Position numbers and translations under genes: made by a program
The notes under the pieces: generated by a model
Databases searched by the model: none
Told to the model about the DNA's origin: nothing
Seen by the model: only the letters and a program-made list of their open reading frames with translations
NCBI RefSeq assembly: GCF_004210295.1
Contig: NZ_SDAK01000001.1
Location: forward strand, 1,984,001-2,048,000
DNA length: 64,000 bases
Source: Lactococcus sp. S-13
GTDB lineage: Bacteria; Bacillota; Bacilli; Lactobacillales; Streptococcaceae
Direction of reading: 5' to 3'
Shown here: piece by piece, positions 8,492-17,252 of the stretch
Numbering within the stretch: the stretch's first letter is position 1
Layout of the letters: the number at the start of each line of letters is the position of its first letter

Positions 8492-9187
8492 ATGCCTAAA
8501 TTAGTATTTGCACGTCACGGTGAATCTGAATGGAACCTTGCTAACCTTTTCACAGGTTGGGCTGACGTTGACCTTTCAGAAAACGGAACACAACAAGCGA
8601 TTGACGCTGGTAAATTGATCAAAGAAGCAGGAATCGAATTTGATATTGCTTACACATCAGTTTTGAAACGTGCAATTAAAACAACAAACCTTGTTCTTGA
8701 ATACTCAGATCAACTTTGGGTACCAGTTGTAAAATCATGGCGCTTGAACGAACGTCACTACGGTGGTTTGACAGGCTTGAACAAAGCTGACGCTGCAGCT
8801 CAATACGGTGATGACCAAGTCCACATCTGGCGTCGTTCATACGATACATTGCCACCAGAAATGGCTCATGATGACCAATACTCAGCACACGGCGACCGTC
8901 GTTATGCTGGTCTTGAAGACTCACTCATCCCTAACGCTGAAAACCTCAAAGTTACATTGGAACGCGCGCTTCCATTCTGGGAAGATCAAATCGCTCCAGC
9001 TTTGAAAGAAGGCAAAGACGTCTTCGTTGGTGCGCACGGTAACTCAATCCGCGCCCTCGTTAAACAAATCAAAAAATTGTCAGATGACGAAATCATGGAC
9101 GTTGAAATCCCTAACTTCCCACCACTCGTATTTGAATTTGATGACAACTTGAACGTTAAAGACGAATACTACTTGAAAGCAAAATAA
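8492..9187 (+). CDS. gpmA: 2,3-bisphosphoglycerate-dependent phosphoglycerate mutase
   Basis: Glycolytic enzyme converting 3-phosphoglycerate to 2-phosphoglycerate in the cytoplasm. The 231-residue length fits the cofactor-dependent family. The phosphohistidine motif ARHGESEWN is at residues 7-15, [14 protein letters not shown] at ~85-98, and the second catalytic His is in [10 protein letters not shown] (~180). Codon use is strongly biased towards preferred codons, as expected for a very highly expressed gene. It stands alone, with ACGGAG before the ATG and its own terminator. Confidence 0.97.
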   Translation: MPKLVFARHGESEWNLANLFTGWADVDLSENGTQQAIDAGKLIKEAGIEFDIAYTSVLKRAIKTTNLVLEYSDQLWVPVVKSWRLNERHYGGLTGLNKADAAAQYGDDQVHIWRRSYDTLPPEMAHDDQYSAHGDRRYAGLEDSLIPNAENLKVTLERALPFWEDQIAPALKEGKDVFVGAHGNSIRALVKQIKKLSDDEIMDVEIPNFPPLVFEFDDNLNVKDEYYLKAK

Positions 9188-9194
9188 TTACCCT

Positions 9195-9228
9195 AAAATC
9201 ACAGATTTCGTAGAAACTGTGATTTTTT
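9195..9228 (+). terminator. Terminator after gpmA
   Basis: A 10-bp stem (AAAATCACAG / CTGTGATTTT) with a 12-base loop is followed by T residues. Confidence 0.85.
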
Positions 9229-9269
9229 GTGCCTTTTTTGCTATTTTTTCATACTTTTAATCAAAAAAT

Positions 9270-9298
9270 TTGACCACGCTTTCAAATATTGAGATAAT
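9270..9298 (+). promoter_or_regulatory. Promoter of ahpC
   Basis: A -35 TTGACC and a -10 GATAAT are 17 bases apart, 35 bases before the ahpC ATG. TAATAT with a 19-base spacer overlaps as a weaker alternative. No PerR box is evident. Confidence 0.65.
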
Positions 9299-9333
9299 AT
9301 AAGAGTAAAATTGCGACACAAAAGGAGAATGCG

Positions 9334-9897
9334 ATGTCATTAGTTGGTAAAAAAATCGAAGAATTTTCAACAGACGCCTATCTTGGTGGAAAATTCATCA
9401 CTGTTACAGATCAAGATTTCTATGGAAAATGGAATGTCCTTTGCTTCTATCCAGCAGACTTTTCATTTGTTTGTCCTACTGAACTAGAAGACCTAGAGGA
9501 AAGCTATTCAACTTTGAAAACACTTGGTGTAGAAGTTTACTCTGCATCAACAGATACCCACTATGTCCATGCTGCTTGGCACGAACATAGCGATGCCATT
9601 TCAAAAATCACTTACACCATGCTTGCCGATCCTTCTCAAAAAATTTCACGCGCTTTCGATGTTTTGGATGAAGAATCAGGACTTGCTCAACGTGGCACTT
9701 TCATTATTGATCCAGATGGAATCATCCAAGCCGTTGAAATCACAGCTGACGGCATTGGTCGAGATGCCAGCCAATTGATTGATAAAATCAAAGCTGCCCA
9801 ATACATTCGTAACCATCCAGGCGAAGTTTGTCCAGCCAAATGGAAAGAAGGAGCAGAAAGTCTCCACGTAGGCATTGACCTCGTCGGTAAAATTTAA
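9334..9897 (+). CDS. ahpC: Alkyl hydroperoxide reductase peroxiredoxin subunit AhpC
   Basis: Typical 2-Cys peroxiredoxin that reduces H2O2 and organic peroxides. At 187 residues it has the family length. The peroxidatic Cys is in DFSFVCPTE (~residue 47-50) and the resolving Cys in [11 protein letters not shown] (~165). It works with AhpF, encoded 60 bases downstream behind a hairpin that may lower the reductase level relative to the peroxiredoxin. AAAGGAG precedes the ATG. Confidence 0.97.
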   Translation: MSLVGKKIEEFSTDAYLGGKFITVTDQDFYGKWNVLCFYPADFSFVCPTELEDLEESYSTLKTLGVEVYSASTDTHYVHAAWHEHSDAISKITYTMLADPSQKISRAFDVLDEESGLAQRGTFIIDPDGIIQAVEITADGIGRDASQLIDKIKAAQYIRNHPGEVCPAKWKEGAESLHVGIDLVGKI

Positions 9898-9903
9898 TAA
9901 CTA

Positions 9904-9930
9904 AAAGTGAGTGTTTACTCACTTTATTTT
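9904..9930 (+). terminator. Partial terminator/attenuator between ahpC and ahpF
   Basis: AAAGTGAGT / ACTCACTTT form a 9-bp perfect stem with loop GTTT, followed by ATTTTTG. It fits the usual excess of AhpC over AhpF. Confidence 0.75.
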
Positions 9931-9957
9931 TGATTAAGAAAAATAGAGGGAAATCAG

Positions 9958-11484
9958 ATGCTTTTAGATGAAACAACACGCGCTCAACTCCTCCCCTACC
10001 TTGAACTATTGGAAAATCCAATTTTTCTAAAGGTAGATGCAGATGAGAGCGAACAAGGTAAAAAAATCCGAGATTTCGTCACAGAGTTAGCAGACCTGTC
10101 ACCAGAACTTTCGATAACCGAAGGGAAATTAAGTCGCACACCAGCTTTTAGCGTTGAACGTGAAGGCAGTGAGGGAATTCTATTCTCAGGATTGCCTCTA
10201 GGTCATGAATTAACTTCCCTTGTCTTGGCGCTTGTCCAAGTGAGTGGACGCCCGCCACGTATTGACGAGCAAACCATTGAAAAAATCAGGGCAATTAAAG
10301 AACCCATGCATTTTGACACCTATGTCAGTCTCACTTGCCATAATTGCCCTGACGTTGTTCAAGCACTCAATATTATGAGCCTGCTCAACCCTAACATCAG
10401 CCACACAATGATTGAAGGCGGAATGTTCCAAGAAGAGGTTGAAGCCAAAGGCATCATGGCAGTGCCAGCAGTCTTTAAAAATGGGAAAGAATTTCACAGT
10501 GGCAGATCCAGTCTCGAAGAATTAGTTGAAAAGATTAGTGGACCAGAGACAAATAATATATTCGCTGACAAAGCCCCATATGATATTTTAGTTGTTGGTG
10601 GTGGCCCTGCTGGAGTAAGTGCAGCCATTTATGCTGCCCGTAAAGGAATACGCACAGGACTTGTTGCTGAGCGCTTCGGTGGTCAACCTTTAGAAACTTT
10701 GGGTATTGAAAACCTGATTGGAACACCCTATATCGAAGGAACACAGCTTGCTCAACAACTTAAAGAACATCTCAAAAAATACCCTGTTGATATCATGAAC
10801 TTACACCGAGCAGTCAAACTAGAAAAAAAAGAGCTCGTCGAGTTAAGTTTAGAAAATGGTGCGGTTTTAAAAACCAAAGCAATCATCCTAGCTACTGGTG
10901 CGCACTGGCGTGATTTAGGCGTTCCAGGTGAAGCAGAGTTCAAGACTAAAGGGGTGGCTTATTGCCCGCACTGCGACGGCCCCTTATTTGCTGGAAAAAA
11001 TATTGCGGTAGTTGGCGGAGGAAATTCAGGTATTGAAGCTGCTATTGACTTAGCCGGCGTGGTTGCTCATGTTACCGTTCTTGAGTTTTTACCTGAACTT
11101 AAGGCGGATAAAGTGTTGCAAGAACGTCTGGCTCGTCTGAAAAATGTGACCGTCTTGACCAATGTTGAAACCAAAGCCATTAGAGGGACAGACAGAGTGA
11201 CAGGACTGGATTATCAAGTGCGTGGTCAAAGTGACCTTACTCATCTAGAAGTAGCTGGGGTTTTTATACAGATTGGCTTAGTTCCCAATACAGACTGGTT
11301 GGCAGATACCCTCGAACTCAACTCACGTGGTGAAATCATTACAGATAAAGCGGAAAGTACAGTCCTTGATGGTGTGTTTGCCGCAGGAGATTGCACCGAT
11401 AGTCGCTATAAACAAATCATTATCTCGATGGGAAGTGGAGCAACCGCTGCACTTAGTGCCTTTGATTATTTGATTCGAAATTAA
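9958..11484 (+). CDS. ahpF: Alkyl hydroperoxide reductase flavoprotein subunit AhpF
   Basis: NADH-dependent flavoprotein disulfide reductase that regenerates AhpC. The 508 residues show the full architecture: an N-terminal pair of thioredoxin-like folds with CHNCPD (~125), an FAD-binding GGGPAGVSAA (~210), a redox-active CPHCDG (~340), and an NADH-binding GGGNSGIEAA (~355). It starts at the ATG preceded by AGAGGGAAATC. It is second in the ahpCF operon. Confidence 0.96.
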   Translation: MLLDETTRAQLLPYLELLENPIFLKVDADESEQGKKIRDFVTELADLSPELSITEGKLSRTPAFSVEREGSEGILFSGLPLGHELTSLVLALVQVSGRPPRIDEQTIEKIRAIKEPMHFDTYVSLTCHNCPDVVQALNIMSLLNPNISHTMIEGGMFQEEVEAKGIMAVPAVFKNGKEFHSGRSSLEELVEKISGPETNNIFADKAPYDILVVGGGPAGVSAAIYAARKGIRTGLVAERFGGQPLETLGIENLIGTPYIEGTQLAQQLKEHLKKYPVDIMNLHRAVKLEKKELVELSLENGAVLKTKAIILATGAHWRDLGVPGEAEFKTKGVAYCPHCDGPLFAGKNIAVVGGGNSGIEAAIDLAGVVAHVTVLEFLPELKADKVLQERLARLKNVTVLTNVETKAIRGTDRVTGLDYQVRGQSDLTHLEVAGVFIQIGLVPNTDWLADTLELNSRGEIITDKAESTVLDGVFAAGDCTDSRYKQIIISMGSGATAALSAFDYLIRN

Positions 11485-11494
11485 AAAAACGAGT

Positions 11495-11527
11495 AAAAGG
11501 AAATACTTAAAGTTTTTCCTTTTTTTG
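11495..11527 (+). terminator. Terminator after ahpF
   Basis: AAAAGGAAA pairs with TTTCCTTTT across an ~11-base loop and runs into a T tract. Confidence 0.6.
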
Positions 11528-11658
11528 TTGTATTTTACTTGCTAAAATATTTTTTCTTGATTAAACTTAAAGTAACAAAAATTGTAAGGTAAACTGAGCA
11601 TAAATATGTTAAAATGTTTAAGTATAAATTTTGAGTAAGCAAAGCTCTTGGAGACGAA

Positions 11659-13812
11659 ATGTCAAATAAAAGAAAAAACGATAAGCAAAATAAAACCAAA
11701 CCTTCAACTAAAGCACCTAAAGTCTTAAAAAATCCAACAAAATCTATTCCAACAAGAATCAATCTGCTATTCTTTGTTATTTTTGTTCTATTTATGATTT
11801 TGATTGGGAAACTTTTTAATATGCAAGTTCTGAACCCTCATTACTATGCAGAGAAAGCAGTGAGCGCTGGAGGAAATGTTCAAATTATTAGCGGTGCACC
11901 GCGTGGGAGCATTTATGATGCGACAGGAAAACCCTTGGCAAGTACAGTGCCTGTGCAAGCCGTTGAATTTACCCGCAGTCAAAATGCCACAGCGAGTGAG
12001 ATGCGAGAAGTTGCAGATAAGTTAGCAACCATATTGTCAAATACAATTGATGCTGGAACTTTGACAACTCGTGATAAAAAGGACTATTTTTTAGCTGATG
12101 CTACCAATCTTGAAAAGATTTCGGAAAGCTTAACCAAAAAAGAAAAAACCGATAAACAAGGAAATGATTTATCAGGAACCGATATTTATGAGGTCGAATT
12201 GTCTAAAGTAAAAGACAGCGACTTGAATTTCACACCAGAGCAAGAATTTGCAGCTAAACTTTTCAAAGAAATGAACAGCACAATGGTTTATAACAGCACA
12301 ATGATTGCATCTGGTAGTATCACGGCAGAGCAACAAGCGACCATAGCTGAACGAGAAAGTGAACTTCCTGGAATTAGTATTGGAACATCTTGGGATCGTA
12401 CATATGCCCAAAATTCATTAACGCCACTTATGGGTAAAATCACAAGCTCTAAGGCAGGGATTCCGGCTGAAGATTTAGATAGTTATCTGAAAAAAGGCTA
12501 TCAGCGTAATGACCGTGTCGGAACAGGGCTCTTAGAAAAAGGTTATGAAAGTGATCTTCAAGGAACCCATAGCATCAAAAAAGTCAAATTTGACAAAAAT
12601 GGTGATGTTTCAGGCACAAAAACAATCCAAGCGGGTAAACGTGGGGATGATTTAAAATTAACGATCAATATGGACTTTGAAGATGGGGTCAACAATATTG
12701 TCCAAAATCAACTCCAACAATTGATTCAACAAGGTTATGGTCAGTACAACCGTGGGGCATATGCGGTAGTCTTGAATGCCAAGACAGGAGCAGTCCTTGC
12801 GATGTCTGGTTACAATCGTGATGCAAGTACAGGGGTGATCACTTCCGATGTTTTAGGGACTTTCCAAAATATCTTCGTCCCAGGATCTGTAGTCAAGATG
12901 GGAACATTGACGGCCGCCTGGAATGCGGGAGTGATTTCTGGAAATGATACTTTGACTGCTCAGTCCATTCAATTTAAAGGTTCTCCACCAATCAATGACT
13001 GGTGGGGGGATTACTCACCAATGCCTTTGACCGCAGTTCAAGCCTTGCAATATTCATCCAATACCTACATGATTCAACTAGCGATGAGAATGATGGGGGC
13101 ACCTTACACAGCAGCCGGTCAATATTTTGATAACAGTAATCGAGAAAAAGCCTATGAGGAACTCAGAAAGGCTTATGCTTCATATGGACTAGGAGCTTCG
13201 ACAGGATTTGACATCCCTGGGGAATCCACAGGTTATCTTCCCTCTGCAAAATCTGATGCTGCTGCGGGAGTCAATGTCTTGTTTGAAGCATTTGGCCAGT
13301 ATGATAACTACACTCCTTTACAGTTAGCAGTTTATGCAGCGACTATTGGGAATAACGGAACGCGTCTATCCCCTCACATCGTCCAAGGAATCTACGAAGG
13401 AAGTTCAGATGGTTCGATGAAAAATTTAGTTAAAAATATCACACCTAAAATTATGGACAAGGTGAACATTACGCCAGATAATATGGATGTCCTTCATCAA
13501 GGGATGTATGCTGTCGTTCACGGTAGCGGAGGTTATACAACAGGTAGAGGAATGAGTGTTGCTAATGTATCAATCTCAGCGAAAACAGGGACTTCCGAAG
13601 CAGATAAACTGCTTCCGGACGGAACAACAGTCACAGTAACAGCTAATAATGCTGTGGCTTATGCGCCATCAGATGATCCACAAATTGCGATTGCAGTTGT
13701 CTTACCAGATAACACGGAAGCTAACGCAAGCAGCGGAACAAAGGCCAATCAGAATATCGTGACAGAAATAACAAATCTTTATTATTCTAATCCAGTCTAT
13801 CAAGCACAGTAG
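11659..13812 (+). CDS. pbp2B: Class B penicillin-binding protein 2B (transpeptidase)
   Basis: Monofunctional peptidoglycan transpeptidase of the elongation machinery. The 717-residue protein has a Lys-rich cytoplasmic tail (~1-30), one membrane anchor (~33-53), a dimerisation/pedestal region beginning around GAPRGSIYDATG, and a transpeptidase domain from ~residue 360. Catalytic motifs are SVVK (in VPGSVVKMG, ~415), SSN (~465) and KTGTS (~640). It lies directly ahead of recR, ddl and murF, the same order as in streptococci. GGAG precedes the ATG at a suitable distance. Confidence 0.93.
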   Translation: MSNKRKNDKQNKTKPSTKAPKVLKNPTKSIPTRINLLFFVIFVLFMILIGKLFNMQVLNPHYYAEKAVSAGGNVQIISGAPRGSIYDATGKPLASTVPVQAVEFTRSQNATASEMREVADKLATILSNTIDAGTLTTRDKKDYFLADATNLEKISESLTKKEKTDKQGNDLSGTDIYEVELSKVKDSDLNFTPEQEFAAKLFKEMNSTMVYNSTMIASGSITAEQQATIAERESELPGISIGTSWDRTYAQNSLTPLMGKITSSKAGIPAEDLDSYLKKGYQRNDRVGTGLLEKGYESDLQGTHSIKKVKFDKNGDVSGTKTIQAGKRGDDLKLTINMDFEDGVNNIVQNQLQQLIQQGYGQYNRGAYAVVLNAKTGAVLAMSGYNRDASTGVITSDVLGTFQNIFVPGSVVKMGTLTAAWNAGVISGNDTLTAQSIQFKGSPPINDWWGDYSPMPLTAVQALQYSSNTYMIQLAMRMMGAPYTAAGQYFDNSNREKAYEELRKAYASYGLGASTGFDIPGESTGYLPSAKSDAAAGVNVLFEAFGQYDNYTPLQLAVYAATIGNNGTRLSPHIVQGIYEGSSDGSMKNLVKNITPKIMDKVNITPDNMDVLHQGMYAVVHGSGGYTTGRGMSVANVSISAKTGTSEADKLLPDGTTVTVTANNAVAYAPSDDPQIAIAVVLPDNTEANASSGTKANQNIVTEITNLYYSNPVYQAQ

Positions 13813-13931
13813 GATAAGAGAACAGGGGAATCACGAAAAATTTCCCTGTTTTGTTTTCTTTTCATTTTAAATGTTTTATAGTAAAATGGATGAACTAGAG
13901 AAAATATTAACAAGTGAAGAATTGGTGAATT

Positions 13932-14528
13932 ATGTATTATCCAGAACCTATTGCCAAGTTGATTGAGTCGTTTTCAAAATTGCCTGGAATTGGACAAAAA
14001 ACGGCTACTCGACTGGCTTTTTATACGATTGGCATGGACGACCAAGAAGTCAATGAGTTTGCTAAAAATTTGTTGTCGGCAAAGCGAGATCTGCGTTTTT
14101 GCACGATTTGTGGCAATTTAACAGAAAATGATCCTTGTGCCGTGTGTACGGATTCAACACGGGATAAGTCAACCATTTTGGTTGTTGAAGAATCAAAAGA
14201 TGTGCTTGCTATGGAGAAAATACGAGAATATCGTGGTCTTTATCATGTCTTGCACGGAACGATTAGTCCAATGAATGGCATTTCTCCAGATGAAATCAAT
14301 GTTAAATCATTGATTACACGACTCATGGACTCAGAGGTGACAGAGATTATCATTGCGACAAATGCCACTTCTGATGGTGAAGCGACAGCAATGTACCTGG
14401 CACGGATGATTAAACCAGCAGGTATTAAGGTAACGAGATTAGCGCGGGGCTTAGCTGTTGGCTCAGATATTGAGTACGCTGATGAAGTTACATTGTCTAA
14501 GGCGGTAGAGAACCGGTTGGAAATTTAA
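13932..14528 (+). CDS. recR: Recombination protein RecR
   Basis: Part of the RecFOR pathway that loads RecA onto gapped DNA. The 198-residue protein has the N-terminal helix-hairpin-helix ([14 protein letters not shown]), a four-Cys zinc finger ([16 protein letters not shown], ~57-72), and a Toprim domain starting at VVEESKDV with the conserved acidic residues. The ribosome-binding site is weak. It lies between pbp2B and ddl. Confidence 0.96.
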   Translation: MYYPEPIAKLIESFSKLPGIGQKTATRLAFYTIGMDDQEVNEFAKNLLSAKRDLRFCTICGNLTENDPCAVCTDSTRDKSTILVVEESKDVLAMEKIREYRGLYHVLHGTISPMNGISPDEINVKSLITRLMDSEVTEIIIATNATSDGEATAMYLARMIKPAGIKVTRLARGLAVGSDIEYADEVTLSKAVENRLEI

Positions 14529-14638
14529 ATTTTACTGTGGTAAAATGGACAAGACGATACGGATGCTTTTTGTAAGTTACAAAATATTCGTATGAGGAAA
14601 AAGCTACTGGCAGTTCTGTCAGTAAAAAAGGATGGATT

Positions 14639-15688
14639 ATGTCAAAAGAAACATTAATTTTGTTATATGGTGGTCGTTCAGCTGAACATGAGGTTTCTGT
14701 TCTGTCTGCAGAATCAGTGATGCGTGCGGTCAATTATGAACGTTTTATAGTTAAAACTTATTTCATTACCAAATCAGGCGATTTTGTAAAAACGCAAGAA
14801 TTTACAGAATTACCAGCAGCCGATGAAAAATTGATGTCTAATGATCAAGCAGCTGCTGAACCAAAAATTTCACCAGCGGCAATTTATGAAAAAGATGCGG
14901 TCGTTTTCCCAGTGTTGCATGGCCCAATGGGAGAAGATGGCTCTATCCAAGGTTTCTTAGAAATTTTACGTTTGGCTTATGTTGGGCCAAACATTTTGTC
15001 AGCATCAAGCACGATGGATAAACTTTTGGCAAAACACGTTTTTGAAGCTGTTGGTGTGCCTCAAGTGCCTTATGTAGCGGCATTTGCTGACGAAAATCAG
15101 GCTGAAATTGCTGAAGAAGTCGTTGAAAAACTTGAATTTCCAGTTTTTGTTAAACCGGCAAATATGGGGTCAAGTGTTGGGATTTCGAAAGTTGATGATT
15201 TAACTGGGCTGGAACCTGCACTATTGGAAGCTTATAAATACGATAACCGTGTTGTTATTGAACAAGGAGTTGATGCGCGTGAGATTGAGTGTGCTGTTCT
15301 TGGTAATGGTGGTGAAGTTGCAGCGACTTTACCAGGTGAAGTAGTCAAAGATGTAGCTTTTTATGACTACAACTCTAAGTACATTGATAATAAAATTCAA
15401 ATGGATATTCCGGCAAAAATTCCAGCAGATTTGGCACAAAAAATTCAAGATTTTGCAACACAAGCCTACAAAGCAGTGAACGGTGCTGGTTTGTCGCGTT
15501 GTGATTTCTTTGTGACCAAAAACGGCAATGTCTATCTCAATGAGATTAATGCTATTCCAGGATTTACTCAATGGTCAATGTATCCATTACTTTGGGAAAA
15601 TATGGGCTTGAGCTATTCTGATTTGATTGAAAAATTGGTGGATTTGGCAAAATCAGCCTTTGAAATCAGAGAAGCACATCTTGCCTAA
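14639..15688 (+). CDS. ddl: D-alanine--D-alanine ligase
   Basis: ATP-grasp enzyme making D-Ala-D-Ala for peptidoglycan precursors. The 349 residues contain the N-terminal [10 protein letters not shown], the ATP-grasp region with [14 protein letters not shown] (~175) and the metal-binding [10 protein letters not shown] near 300. A Tyr ([10 protein letters not shown]) lies in the omega-loop region, typical of a ligase making D-Ala-D-Ala rather than D-Ala-D-Lac, which would mean vancomycin sensitivity; this is inference. AAAGGATGG precedes the ATG. It is followed by a terminator and then murF, whose product uses the dipeptide. Confidence 0.96.
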   Translation: MSKETLILLYGGRSAEHEVSVLSAESVMRAVNYERFIVKTYFITKSGDFVKTQEFTELPAADEKLMSNDQAAAEPKISPAAIYEKDAVVFPVLHGPMGEDGSIQGFLEILRLAYVGPNILSASSTMDKLLAKHVFEAVGVPQVPYVAAFADENQAEIAEEVVEKLEFPVFVKPANMGSSVGISKVDDLTGLEPALLEAYKYDNRVVIEQGVDAREIECAVLGNGGEVAATLPGEVVKDVAFYDYNSKYIDNKIQMDIPAKIPADLAQKIQDFATQAYKAVNGAGLSRCDFFVTKNGNVYLNEINAIPGFTQWSMYPLLWENMGLSYSDLIEKLVDLAKSAFEIREAHLA

Positions 15689-15695
15689 AGACAAG

Positions 15696-15726
15696 AAGTC
15701 TGTCATTTTACTGACGGACTTTTTTG
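15696..15726 (+). terminator. Terminator after ddl (built on the GTCAG repeat)
   Basis: AAGTCTGTCA / TGACGGACTT form a 10-bp stem with one wobble pair, followed by six T. It uses the same TGTCA/TGACG core as the dispersed repeat. Confidence 0.8.
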
Positions 15727-15736
15727 TCAGTAAAAA

Positions 15737-15745
15737 TGTTATAAT
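15737..15745 (+). promoter_or_regulatory. Extended -10 promoter of murF
   Basis: TGTTATAAT ends nine bases before the murF ATG, so the mRNA would have a leader of only about 2-3 bases. The GGAG between them would lie upstream of the start point. Confidence 0.55.
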
Positions 15746-15754
15746 GGAGCTATT

Positions 15755-17080
15755 ATGAAACTCACAATTCACGAAATCGCTCAGGTCATTGGCGCAAAAA
15801 ATGATTGGTCACAGCTGACAAATGCGTCAGTAAATAATATTGAATTTGACAGCCGTTTAATCACGGCTGGCGACATTTTTTTACCCTTGCATGGTGCGCG
15901 CGACGGCCATGATTTTATCCCGACTGCTTTTGAAAAAGGGGCAATCATGACCTTTTCAGAAAAAACAGTTGAGCAGCCTCATCTTTTGGTCGAGAACAAT
16001 CTCAAAGCTTTCCAAAAACTTGCTCAGTATTATCTTGAGAAAACGCAAGTTCCAGTTGTTGCTGTGACAGGATCGAACGGTAAGACAACGACTAAAGATA
16101 TGATTGCAGCTGTATTGTCTAAAAAATACAAAACCTATAAAACACAAGGCAATCATAACAACGAAATTGGGCTACCTTATACCGTTTTGCATATGCCGGA
16201 CGACACAGAAAAATTGGTTTTGGAAATGGGAATGGATCATCCAGGAGACATTGATTTTCTATCAAAGCTCGCCCGACCAGAGCTCGCTGTCATCACACTG
16301 ATTGGTGAAGCTCACCTCGAATTTATGGGAAGCCGGGAAAATATTGCCAAAGGTAAAATGGGGATTACAGCAGGTCTACACGGCGAATTAATTGCACCTG
16401 CTGATCCGATTATCAATACTTTTATTCCAGAAAATCAAAAAATTACGCGATTCGGTGCTTCTGGCGAAGAATTGTACATCACAAAATTGATTGAACACAA
16501 AGATTGTTTGACTTTTGAAACTAACTTTTTGAATGACGAAATCAGTATCCCTGTTCCAGGAAAATATAATGCAACGAACGCGATGCTAGCAGCCTATGTT
16601 GGCTGCCATTATAGCTTGAGTGAGCCAGAAATTCGCAGTGCTTTAGGACAAGTTGAGCTGACTAGAAATCGCACCGAGTGGAAAAAAGCTAAAAATGGTG
16701 CAGACTTGCTCAGTGATGTTTATAATGCCAATCCAACTGCTATGCGCTTGATTTTGGAAACTTTCCAAGCCATTCCTAAAAACAAAAACGGGCGCAAAAT
16801 TGCTGTGCTTGCTGATATGCTGGAGCTTGGACCAACAGCAGTGCAGCTGCACGAGCAAGTCTTGGAAAGCCTTGATTTTACCAAACTCGATGCGGTTTAC
16901 CTCTATGGTCCACTGATGAAAAACCTTGAAAAAGTTGCTGCGGATAAGCCCGTCAGTCATTTTTCAGATTTAAAAATGCTGACGGAAATCTTGTCAGCAA
17001 ATCTTCAACCGACAGACCAAGTCCTATTTAAGGGTTCTAATAGTATGAAACTGTCTGAAGTTGTCGAAAAATTGATTTGA
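15755..17080 (+). CDS. murF: UDP-N-acetylmuramoyl-tripeptide--D-alanyl-D-alanine ligase
   Basis: Mur ligase that adds D-Ala-D-Ala to the UDP-MurNAc-tripeptide, the last cytoplasmic step of precursor assembly. The 441-residue protein has the N-terminal substrate-binding domain, the ATP loop TGSNGKTTTKD (~105-115), the conserved His region GNHNNEIGLP and the Mur C-terminal domain. It directly follows ddl, which makes its substrate. Two copies of the dispersed GTCAG motif lie inside the coding sequence (near 15825 and 16975), which is unusual. An extended -10 promoter lies just upstream. Confidence 0.96.
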   Translation: MKLTIHEIAQVIGAKNDWSQLTNASVNNIEFDSRLITAGDIFLPLHGARDGHDFIPTAFEKGAIMTFSEKTVEQPHLLVENNLKAFQKLAQYYLEKTQVPVVAVTGSNGKTTTKDMIAAVLSKKYKTYKTQGNHNNEIGLPYTVLHMPDDTEKLVLEMGMDHPGDIDFLSKLARPELAVITLIGEAHLEFMGSRENIAKGKMGITAGLHGELIAPADPIINTFIPENQKITRFGASGEELYITKLIEHKDCLTFETNFLNDEISIPVPGKYNATNAMLAAYVGCHYSLSEPEIRSALGQVELTRNRTEWKKAKNGADLLSDVYNANPTAMRLILETFQAIPKNKNGRKIAVLADMLELGPTAVQLHEQVLESLDFTKLDAVYLYGPLMKNLEKVAADKPVSHFSDLKMLTEILSANLQPTDQVLFKGSNSMKLSEVVEKLI

Positions 17081-17086
17081 TATTAA

Positions 17087-17124
17087 GAGAAAATGCTGAT
17101 GTAAGTATCAGGATTTTTTCTTTT
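17087..17124 (+). terminator. Weak terminator after murF, repeat-like
   Basis: GAGAAAATGCTGAT matches the left arm of the dispersed repeat. CTGAT / ATCAG pair around GTAAGT, and TTTTTTC follows. Confidence 0.55.
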
Positions 17125-17154
17125 GTTAAATTATCAGAAAATATATAATTTCAC

Positions 17155-17183
17155 TTGACAATTTAAGGTCAGCATAGTATAAT
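17155..17183 (+). promoter_or_regulatory. Consensus promoter of optS
   Basis: A perfect -35 TTGACA and a perfect -10 TATAAT are separated by 17 bases. It should be a very strong promoter unless repressed; a CodY-type box begins 14 bases after the -10. Confidence 0.9.
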
Positions 17184-17196
17184 AGTCGCCATAATG

Positions 17197-17211
17197 AATT
17201 TTCAGAAAACT
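17197..17211 (+). promoter_or_regulatory. CodY box upstream of optS
   Basis: AATTTTCAGAAAACT matches the CodY consensus AATTTTCWGAAAATT at 14 of 15 positions. It overlaps the expected transcription start region, where bound CodY would block expression under amino-acid-rich conditions. Confidence 0.8.
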
Positions 17212-17252
17212 AAGAAAATTCGTTTTTTGTGAAATTATTGAAGGAGTTTAAC

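Noticed and set aside
11535-11762. 75-codon minus-strand frame before pbp2B
   Set aside because: It overlaps the pbp2B promoter and start, with no start signals; its hydrophobic product is a shadow of AT-rich sequence and the Lys-rich pbp2B start.
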